From the NCBI GenBank assembly GCA_023053575.1, contig JAKZAP010000011.1, forward strand, positions 1,922,001 to 1,986,000: a stretch of DNA of 64,000 nucleotides. Reading direction: 5' to 3'. The stretch is from Branchinecta lynchi (Eukaryota > Arthropoda > Branchiopoda > Anostraca > Branchinectidae). Below the pieces are notes generated by a model, which had not been told where the DNA came from, ran no database searches, and saw only the letters and a program-made list of their open reading frames with translations. Positions 56,061-64,000 of this stretch are shown here, piece after piece. The translations under genes were made by a program, and so were the position numbers. Each line of letters opens with the position of its first letter. Within the stretch, counting starts at the first letter, position 1.

Positions 56061-56912
56061 CCAACACTACTTTATTGTTGGTCTTCTTCTTCGTCAAGAA
56101 CTGCAGTGATGAAGTCTGAAATGCATTTTGCTGTACACCCGTCATAATATTTGTAGGATAAACCCGATTTCAGTCGTAACGTACCTTACTAAAACATATA
56201 TGGTATGTTACAAAAAGTGAAGGTAAAGAGTGGTAAAGCTACTTACTTAAAGATAAACGGGACAATGTGCTGAACCAATGTGAAGTATTGTTGGCTCCAC
56301 TAGTGCATAAAGCATGTTGGACCGGACTTTTCACGTCATTAGTCCGTAACCGTTGGCCTACAAAGCCGCTTTAATTTCGACATCTCGAAGACAGTTTTCA
56401 TGTCACGGGATTCATTCCGCTTGATAACCGATCACCGTGAAATGACCCGCAGCTAGGCTTGATTGCCGCTCTGTACGGCACTTGCAATTGGAAACAACAA
56501 ATTCCTGTTTATTGACTGAGGGGCTCCGCGCTCCTAGTTCATTCATATTAAACTATACCGACTGATGTTTGTTTGCTCGATTGCTGGAGGCTTCATGTCT
56601 CATATTGTTTTCCTCTTTATATAAATTAATTTGTCATGTAGCAGTCGGCTGTATTTTGTACAAAAATAGAAATACATATCTTTAACCCGTTGACGAAATA
56701 CAGCGGAGTATAAAAATGTAGAAAAAAGAAAATAACTAGATGGAAACAAGTATCTGAGTTTTGTTTGCTTTTATAACTACGCTTTTTCAAAACATAGAAC
56801 GCTAGATGACATCTGGAATTTTGACATTTGTAATGACACTGGAAGGCAGGATGTTATTGGGGTTGAGAAGGTTTGAAGATATCAAAATGAGCGTGTATTT
56901 GTGTCTTGAACA
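56061..56912. other. No gene recognised
   Basis: Apparently unique DNA. No open frame or repeat stands out. Confidence 0.4.
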
Positions 56913-56930
56913 TTGAATAGTAGTGAAACT

Positions 56931-57136
56931 ATGATAATCCCCTGTTATCTTTTGTTGATGCTACTTATGCTATCTACTATTTGCGTGTCTTCTGTTATTG
57001 TGAAGCTGGGGAATGCGGTAGGTCCTTTTATTGTAACAAGGGATTGGGACCCCAGCGTAAATAAAAGGACCCATACCGCTAGATCACGAATGAAGTTACG
57101 TTATAGATACGCTTTTGTCAGTGCAATGTCTGTAGA
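56931..57136 (+). CDS. Possible first exon of a secreted protein
   Basis: ATG at 56931 (an upstream in-frame ATG is at 56913) gives MIIPCYLLLMLLMLSTICVS, a typical signal peptide with a hydrophobic core of about 15 residues and a small-residue cleavage zone. SVIVKLGNAVGPFIVTRDWD and a basic stretch (NKRTHTARSRMKLRYR) follow. The frame meets TAA at 57138, but that codon overlaps a consensus donor (AGAGTAAGTA), so it may be an exon rather than a complete 70-residue peptide. KR and RSR could be prohormone cleavage sites. No homologue is recognised. Confidence 0.35.
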
Positions 57137-57317
57137 GTAAGTAAATAATTCATTTCTAACCCACCATTTTTAAAGTGGACTATGCGAAGAAAATAAATAA
57201 AACCACAAAAAGACATTAAAATTTATTCTTCGGTTAGGAAACAATGGAGAAAGTCGTGGGCTGTTTTAGCCAGTTGTCCGTGATTTTTTTGTAATAATCG
57301 AATACCATAAGACTTAC

Positions 57318-57377
57318 CTGGAAATTTTGCTGAAATTCAACAGATTTGTTGCACTTTTCATAATTTATGCCTTCTTT
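57318..57377 (-). CDS. Possible small exon, unrecognised
   Basis: Minus strand: acceptor CTTCCCAAG, 60 bp, donor CCAG then GTAAGT. Reads KEGINYEKCNKSVEFQQNFQ with no stop. The acceptor is weak, and an alternative TTTCAG acceptor would leave only 12 bp. No other exon was found nearby to test phase. Confidence 0.28.
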
Positions 57378-58744
57378 CTTGGGAAGAACTTACCTAACTA
57401 CTCAGTTCTTCCGACATTCATGATTTTATGACACCTGTGGCATGTTTTGTTGAATTTTAAGGGGTGTACAGGTGTTTAAAAGTCTGGAATTCCTCCAGAG
57501 TATGTGTCAATTGCTCATATCATGTCAGGTTCCTCTGGAGTTGGTCCAGCTCCGATATTGACGATTGCCGGGATTCTCAGGTATATTTAATTAACTTGTC
57601 CGCTTTGTCTTAGGCTCTGCCAAGATAGCGGGAAAAATAGGCCCATTATCTGGTGGTCACATTGTTTCCTGGCTGATTGGAACAGCCCATCCTTCAATCA
57701 CTCTACCTGTATAACAGACTGAGACAGCTGGAATGCCGATTTAAGATTTCTTTGTTAAAACAAAATTGTACCTTATTTATTTGTGGATTTTGCGTTTCAG
57801 TTATTCAGTCGTTTTTATTGCAACCCTAAAGCAATGGAGAAACACTTGAAAGCAAACAAATAGCGGGAGACGAAAATAGATTTAAAAGAGTTAGTATACT
57901 TGGTAAAATTTTTGGGACGAATGATTTCAGGATGCCGTTCGACAATTGTCTTGGCTGAGGAAGAAGTCTTAAGATTTCTTTCCTGATTTTATTTTTGTGG
58001 TTTCGCATTTCAGCTATTCATCCTTTTTTTGCAACCCAGGGTACCTAGTCTGGAATTCAAATAACCCCAAATTGGCCTCCCAAATGTTAAAAGGGAATTC
58101 CTTTCCGGTACTAGTGACGTAGGACCTAGTCAGGACTGTAAAGAAATTTGTTTTTGACAATTTAGGCCAGTTTCGGAGTTATGTGCATTGGAGGTTGGGT
58201 TCCTCCCATGTAATATCATCAAAGAAAGAACGGGATAGGAAAATTAGGCTTAATAAGAGTTGAACTTGCTAAATGGGACGAATGACTTCAGACACCGCTC
58301 GACGTTAGGGTTTGGGACGCTGATCTGTGTTGCTTTGCCTGCTAGTCCTTGAGTATGGAGGGGTATTTCTGTTCAGTAAAATAATAAAATTAAAGAAATA
58401 AAAATTGAAAAAAAAATAAAATAAAAATTAAAAAATCAATAGAGAATTCAGTGTTAAACTTTAATACTAAATTCTTATTTTAATTTTAGTTTTTCAGTTT
58501 TAATTTAAATTTTTGGTTTGATTAGGGTAAACCTGTTCAATAGACCCTTGTTCGTTAGACGTGTCTACCTCCACGGTTTCCTTACGTGTCTACCTATTGT
58601 CAGGAGAGGTCTCTGCCTCCCAGGGATTTGCTACTTGCAGTAAATCGAGGTACTTTAGTAGTATAGCGCGAGTCGTTTCGACTATTGTATGGGGCAGTCT
58701 ACCACAATCACAATCCTAACTTCAGTATTAATCCAGAGTTTGGC
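57378..58744. other. No gene; two related segments and an AT-rich stretch
   Basis: 57770-57970 and 57985-58310 share phrases (GTTTC.CATTTCAG.TATTCA, GGGACGAATGA.TTCAG). 58380-58530 is AT-rich. Confidence 0.4.
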
Positions 58745-59744
58745 CTATGCTAAAAGCCGATTACGTATGCCAAATGCTGGAGCATTCTCAAGAAAAGCTT
58801 CTGAATTCACATCAGTCTTGAATATTTCTTAGAGACAAAGTACTGAAAAACATTGACACACCCCCCGTGAGCATTTTCTTAATCGTCTTCTACGTCGTGT
58901 GTTTAATGCACTGGTCCTCATGCTTCTTCTGATTTCTCAGGTAAGGTTCCCCATTGTGGTGAAACTAATCGTTAAATAATAAATATTCTTTGAGCCCACG
59001 CTGACTTTGAAACATTTATTCAAACAATGTTTACAAAGAATACGTCAGCTATAATTCTTCATCAGCGATATTTCGGCCCTTCTTGGCCTGTTGACAGGTT
59101 TGTTTCCTTCCCTGAAGTTGAACCAGAGGATTGACACTATTGACAGCCTGACGAGGACCCTTGCCAAGAAGGGCCGAAATATCGCTGATGAAGAATCATA
59201 GCTGACGTATCCGTTGTAAACAGTGTTGGAATAAACGTTAAATAATACTTTAAATTTTACGATACGTATAATGTTTAAGTAATTTAGTCCCAGTTTAGCT
59301 AGCAAACCTCGGGTCCACCCGGCGTTTGTGAAACACCCAATGCCAAGCTCTGGGTAGGGTGTGCCAATGTTTCTCGGTACTTCGTCTCTAAGAAATATTC
59401 AAGACCGTTGTAAATTCGGAAACTTTCCGTGGGTCAGGGTGCTCCAGCATTTGGTATCCAGAATCAGCTTTTCGCATAGGTAATAGCGGGTGGTTCAACT
59501 TCGGGGAAGGAAACAAACCTGTCATCAAATAATGTTTACAGGTTTGTTGTAACCAAAACCTGTAATCAAATAATGTTTACAGGTTTGTTTCTTTCCCGAA
59601 GTTGAACCAGAGGATTGGCAGCCTGACGAGGACCCTTGCCAAGAAGGGCCGAAATATCGCTGACGAAGAATCGTAGCTGACGTATCCGTTGTAAACATTG
59701 TTTGAATAAATGTTTCAAAGTCAGCGTGGGCTCAAAGAATATGT
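58745..59744. repeat. Complex foldback with nested and interleaved inverted repeats
   Basis: TTTGAGCCCACGCTGACTTT at 58989 and AAAGTCAGCGTGGGCTCAAA at 59717 are arms of an inverted repeat of about 52 bp (58985-59037 versus 59691-59743). A second pair, GTCTTGAATATTTCTTAGAG (58822) and CTCTAAGAAATATTCAAGAC (59387), extends over about 120 bp. Inside are two direct copies of AAGTTGAACCAGAGGATTG plus the hammerhead-like core (59148-59179, 59623-59654) and an inverted partial one at 59040-59090. Confidence 0.85.
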
Positions 59745-59849
59745 CCCCCCTTCCTTATCTGCTGCCGTACATGCCACACCGTAGAGGTAAACACGTAACG
59801 AGCAAGGGTGTAATGAACAGATTTACCACACTCAGACCAAAGATGAAAA

Positions 59850-60150
59850 TAGAAAAAAACAACTTTAACTTCAATTCTTTATAGATTTTGTAATTTTAAT
59901 TTGTAGATAGTCCTTCAGCCCAAGCTCGAATTAAATATAGCTGACTTATCCGTTTTGCATCGTCAATTTAATTTGTAATTTTATTAGAATTTTAAAGAAA
60001 AATAATTTTATAGAATAAAACAACTTTAACTTCAATTCTTTATGGATTTTGTAATTTTATTTGTAGATAGTCCTTCAGCCCAAGCTCGAATTAAATATAG
60101 CTGGCTTATCCGTTTTGCACCGTCAGTTTAATTTTTAATTTTATTTTCTC
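59850..60150. repeat. Direct duplication, about 160 bp
   Basis: AACAACTTTAACTTCAATTC to ATCCGTTTTGCA.CGTCA.TT occurs twice (59858-59975, 60016-60130), each ending in the distal half of the hammerhead-like repeat. AT-rich T/A runs follow to 60300. Confidence 0.8.
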
Positions 60151-60310
60151 ATTTTCATTTCACTTTCTTACTTTAGTTTTAATTTTTTAAATTTAAATTT
60201 AGTTTCAGTTTTCATTTATTTTTCTTTTTTATTTTTATTTTCATTTATTTTTATTTTCTATTGATTTATTTTTACATTCTATTCTATTTTTTTTGAGAAT
60301 GTGTCACAGA

Positions 60311-60839
60311 AGTTGCGTTTTTGAAGATGCCCTGGTATCTGATCAAAATAAAACGTCTAAAGTCGTCTTGCAGTTGGAATGGAATCTGATACCACGGTCA
60401 AACCACGGTCAAAAGTCGTTGTATCTGAAATAGTCATCTCACTTTCATCTTTGATAGTGCAAAACGGATACGTCAGCTGAATTTAATTGGAGCTATATTT
60501 GGGCCCTTCTTGGCAAGGGTCCTCTTCAGGCTCAAATCTATCAAATATGATTCGCAGTCAGCTTGGGCTGAAGGAACATCTATTCTCCACTTTCATCACT
60601 AACTCGAGAGCCTCGAGAGAATTTTGCCAGATTAGTGGAAAAAAGTAGTTTATGGCATTAGTGAATAGTGATGTGATTGGATGTAAGTATTTCTTTTTGG
60701 GTGACTTCGAAAAGTGCGAACTCTGCAATTGTCGTTTTAGCAAAGTATGTCTTACAAGCCTTGGTAAATGCAAACACGACACAAATGCACATTGAGTTAC
60801 CGTGGTATTAGGTACCATGGTATCTGTAAAAACGCAACT
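60311..60839. mobile_element. Family D element, copy 3, with hammerhead-like repeat inside
   Basis: AGTTGCGTTTTTGAAGATGC at left and GGTATCTGTAAAAACGCAACT at right. Interrupted at about 60448-60580 by a minus-oriented hammerhead-like repeat (GATAGTGCAAAACGGATACG, CTTCTTGGCAAGGGTCC) whose GAAA core has mutated to CAAA. Confidence 0.75.
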
Positions 60840-61696
60840 GCAGACTGGCGAGAATTTGAAAATTTAAGGGCGAAATGCGTGAGAATGTTATTCGTCTTCT
60901 TTCTGACAGTTTCTCATGTCGAAAAGTTCCAGGGCTTCCGCTGTATGAGGAGTAATGGTGACCAAGTATTATTCAGCAGGCTTGTTCCTGAACTCGGTCG
61001 GTTTCTGCATCCTTTAGTTATATTTGGTATTCTAGTCATTGTCAAGATTCCCCTTGGTCAAACAGCGTCCTTCCCACCTTCGAGAGACAAGGCTGATTCG
61101 GGACTCCTTTTCATTTTAGTAGACGGTGAATGACCAAGTGGTGCTTCAAAGCTCAGCGACTACAGTGAGGTTTCGTGTTTGTTTAGACGTTAGTTTATTT
61201 TTTTAACATACAGGAATAGATTTGTCCACAATTCTGAATGGAGAGAAAAGCTCGATTACTGGGCAATACACAATACAAACAAAGCTATCGATCCTGGTAC
61301 TGACAAAAGAAAATAGAAGTAGCGTACAAGGTATTTACGTATTGTTTTGTTATTATCTAGACCTATTATGTACTTATTATTACTCGCCAGCTTTGACTGT
61401 TATGAACAAATGAAATGAAAGCAATTTTTAATGAGCTGCACAAGTGAAGTGAGGACAATGACTGAAAGCAATTATTATCCTAGCTTAACCGAAGAGTCTT
61501 CGTCTTCCGTAGATCTTTTCCCTGGAGTTTCCCTTACGCGCAATTGAGTTTGAAGCAGGTTCGACCAGCTACAGCAGACAAATATTTATGCTGGCGTCCC
61601 GGGGTCAGACGGTCGCGCTGATCATGATAGGACCCGCGCTGATCGAGCCACGACTAAATTTACCGGTTCTTCGTTAGGTGCGAAGGAAGCTTTCAT

Positions 61697-61855
61697 ACAC
61701 TGTAAAAAGTTTCTCCGAGTAGTTCACTGCAGTATTTGCTACTGGGATTAATCTTATCTCTACTGAGATAGGATTAATTCGAATTAGAGACAATATTGTC
61801 TCAGTATAGACAAAATTAGTCCCAGCAGCAAACACTGCAAGATTTTTGTTTAGTC
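61697..61855. mobile_element. MITE, second copy of the 2.0-kb family
   Basis: CACTGTAAAAAGTTTCTCCG, CTCTACTGAGATAGGATTAA, TTCGAATTAGAGACAA and ACTGCAAGATTTTTGTTTAG follow 2029-2178. The right terminus is degraded. Confidence 0.7.
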
Positions 61856-61879
61856 TATTGCATTGTTCAGATAGTTGTA

Positions 61880-62335
61880 ATACGACGTATACGGATTCCT
61901 CTTTTCGTCGGGCGTTCTGTAATATGGTGTATAAGGAGAGTAGACCGGGGTTCTATTTAGGCTTGTGCAGAGCCAATCAGGTCGTTTGGTTGTGTGCGCC
62001 AGCGGGCCGAGGAAACAGGAGCGTCGCCGGGGTTGCCAATGGAAACACCGAATTTCTACTTTATTGGAAGTTGAAGTAATAACTTTTCTTCAAAAGAACA
62101 CGTTTTGTTCTATTACGACTGCCTGTTATTAGTTCGAGGACCAGTGCTGTCCATCTGTTAATCGAGTGTTTTTTTTACAGTTTATTGGCGTCAAATTATA
62201 CTCGAGATTATACTCGTGTACTTAGTAGTACAATGAACACTTTTCTGATCTTTAGAAGCTTGAAAAATTGTATCAGTGTGGCAACACCGAACTTTGCATT
62301 GAAGAGAACCTTTTACTTGCAGTTTGAACAAGGGC
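61880..62335. repeat. Paralogue of 11290-12110 lacking the hAT insertion
   Basis: Contains AAAAGAACACGTTTTGTTCT, then a single AGTTCGAGGACCAGTGCT, and TTTAGAAGCTTGAAAAATTG, in the same order as at 11.3-12.1 kb. It documents the pre-insertion state. Confidence 0.78.
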
Positions 62336-63604
62336 GTGTATTAACAAGTAAACATCACATATAGCGCTATACAGGTTATTACACCTATTTGAAGAATGCT
62401 TATGCGTGTGCTTAGGAGACGTGGAATATTGGGATTTCACGGGTTTCCCAATACTTGTATAAAGTATAAAAGTTTTCGTGATGTAAGAGAAGATGAAGTA
62501 GGCTACTCCTTTAGGTAACGAGTAGGTGGGTGGCATTTTCAGTCGGGTCACGAGTTTGCTCCCGGATCCGGAATTTCTGTGCCCGATCCCAATGAGATCC
62601 ACTGAAGAAGAGTGGGGATTTCTGAAACTTAATTCTGTAGGAGAATTAGGGACAGTGTAAAAGGGGAGGGGTCCTTTAAGCCCGTCACTCACGAGCTTTT
62701 TCCATCGGTTTGGCCCCTGCAGTACCCTCACACTTGTTCTTGGAGGGTTAACTAGAAAAGGTTCTCGGTCAACTCGAGTTTAAAATTTCGGAATGATTTC
62801 TGCCTTGACTGTTATTGGATAAGGTTTGTCGGGACTCCGACGCAGACTTTTGGTAGATAGATTACAGGTTGGATTTCATGACTGGATAGCTGATGCCAAC
62901 GTAACTGGCGAAACCTCTACCGAAAACTTTGATTTTCCATTTTTCCGTGTCCTTATTGATCAAAATGGAGAAGGGAGGGATTTCAGATAAGTCCCCCTTC
63001 TCCGCCACCATTGTGCCTTTATTCCCATCCCGGATCCGTTACCGGCTAAATTCCGTTCCTGGATCTTCATCACCGTTGACTTGAAATTTGATTGAAAGGT
63101 TGACATTTTTCAAATTTTCCGGTCGGATTCCCGATTAGGATATAGAGGCGAAAGCATTATTATTGCAATTATATTATTTATTTATTATTATTATTATTAT
63201 TAGAAGGCCAGGAAATCCTGAGCGTATGTATCCACCATGCTCAAGTCCGGTCTGGCAACTGCGTAACTAAGCGAAATGCGAGACGCGTCCATCTGGCAGA
63301 CTATATAGCCACCTTGTAGCCTGACTGGAGGTCTGAACCTATTTTTTGTTGCATGCTGCAGGTCCACTTCTCGGCCGATTTCGGACTGATTCTTTCTACA
63401 TCCGTTTTTGCACTGCTTCTCGAGAATCACGTACTTGCTCCCTGACCAAGTCCGTGCTTCCCTGCAAGATGCTGCAGCGCTGCCGCTTCAACCAAGAAGA
63501 AAGTGAATCCAAAAACGCATATTATGCAAAAGCAAAGAAGTGCTGCAGCAGCGATGCGGTAGCGCTATTGCAACAAAAACGAGGCTCTGATGTAGAGCGA
63601 TACC
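62336..63604. other. No host gene; ends in a TTA-type tail of a minus-strand element
   Basis: The 152-residue minus frame (62273-62731) starts in unique-looking DNA and reads into the 62-kb paralogous segment; not credible. TTATTTATTATTATTATTAT at 63178-63200, read on the minus strand, looks like the TAA tail of a retroelement whose body would lie at 63200-63430. Confidence 0.35.
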
Positions 63605-64000
63605 ATATAACTTTGGGGGATCTTAAAACGTAACCGAGATACTCGCAAATATTCAAGTTGTACGTCCGTCCGTCTATTAGCACGGTAATTATTGAAAAAT
63701 CTGGGTTATTTTGTCTGAACTTGGTTTGAGGATTCTTTGGGTCAAAGGACATGTCTAGTTTGCGCCGTTCGCCCTACATGTAGGGGGTGGGGGAATTGGG
63801 GTAAGGAGACATACTGAATTTGTTTTGAACTTTATTTTCTTTCCGGAAAAGCTAGCCTATGGCTCGCCCGTAACCCGGCCCAAACCGGAAATTTGGTAGA
63901 AGCAAATGTTTTCTCTGAAGTCGATTAGAGATTCGATTGAAGGGTAAGGAGACATGGTGAATCCTTTTTTAACTTTATTTTATTGAAAAATAAACATTTT
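63605..64000 (+). mobile_element. Family B left part, running off the window
   Basis: TTTGGGGGATCTTAAAACGT, TTGTACGTCCGTCCGTCTATT, GAACTTGGTTTGAGGATTCTTTGG, TGTAGGGGGTGGGGGAATTG and AACCCGGCCCAAACCGGAAA match the opening of the 34.2-kb family B copy. Confidence 0.75.

Noticed and set aside
62273..62731. 152-residue minus-strand frame
   Set aside because: No motif, no splice or start context, and part of it lies in the paralogous segment at 62.3 kb.

Overview
The window reads as nuclear DNA of an invertebrate animal. Coding sequence occurs only as short exons bounded by GT-AG splice sites, and one set of exons joins in frame into an animal transgelin/calponin-type CH domain. The rest is decayed transposable elements, satellites and foldback repeats. 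There are no bacterial operons, rRNA, tRNA or CRISPR. I cannot name the phylum. Almost all longer open frames lie inside repeats; the real coding pieces are short exons read across introns.

Host genes. Minus strand, 11.1 to 2.6 kb: three exons (10986-11134, 3706-3772, 2572-2676) give about 107 residues of a CH domain; first and last exons were not found. Minus strand, 30.5-29.9 kb: two exons of an unrecognised protein, separated by an intron that is almost entirely one transposon copy. Plus strand, 35.2 kb: a likely first coding exon. Minus strand, 46.3-46.1 kb: two small phase-compatible exons. Near 57 kb: weaker candidates on both strands.

Mobile DNA. (1) Non-LTR retrotransposon 3' ends at 1.2, 8.6-10.4, 12.9-13.4, 42.8-44.0 and 53.3-54.7 kb, with RT C-terminal or zinc-knuckle coding and microsatellite tails. 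(2) hAT-type non-autonomous elements at 7.7, 8.7, 10.7, 11.6 and 29.4 kb, two with perfect 8-bp target duplications. (3) A piggyBac transposase pseudogene at 23.1-24.6 kb. (4) Small MITE families in pairs (2.0 and 61.7 kb; 35.8 and 44.0 kb). (5) Family A (ends with TATGGCACTTG; 4.2-6.5, 24.9-27.5 kb and fragments), with a satellite core, a GACAGACC microsatellite and terminal hairpins, resembling Helentron-associated (HINE/DINE-1) elements. (6) Family B (starts at a TTTTGGGATCCCAAAA palindrome; 7.5-10.5, 28.2-29.3, 34.3-35.2, 52.3-53.3, 63.6 kb to the end), built in the same way. (7) Family D (AGTTGCGTTTTTGCAGATACC ends; 20.4, 30.0, 60.3 kb). (8) A short repeat carrying a hammerhead-ribozyme-like core. 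(9) Foldbacks and tandem arrays, including a 20-bp minisatellite with an E-box in every unit.

Most notable: a three-level nested insertion whose innermost hAT element splits the YADD codons of a reverse transcriptase; a hAT insertion with its empty paralogous site 50 kb away; an intron that appears to have arisen from a transposon; and family A boundaries set by an uninterrupted foldback arm. All homology statements rest on motif recognition by eye; no search was run.
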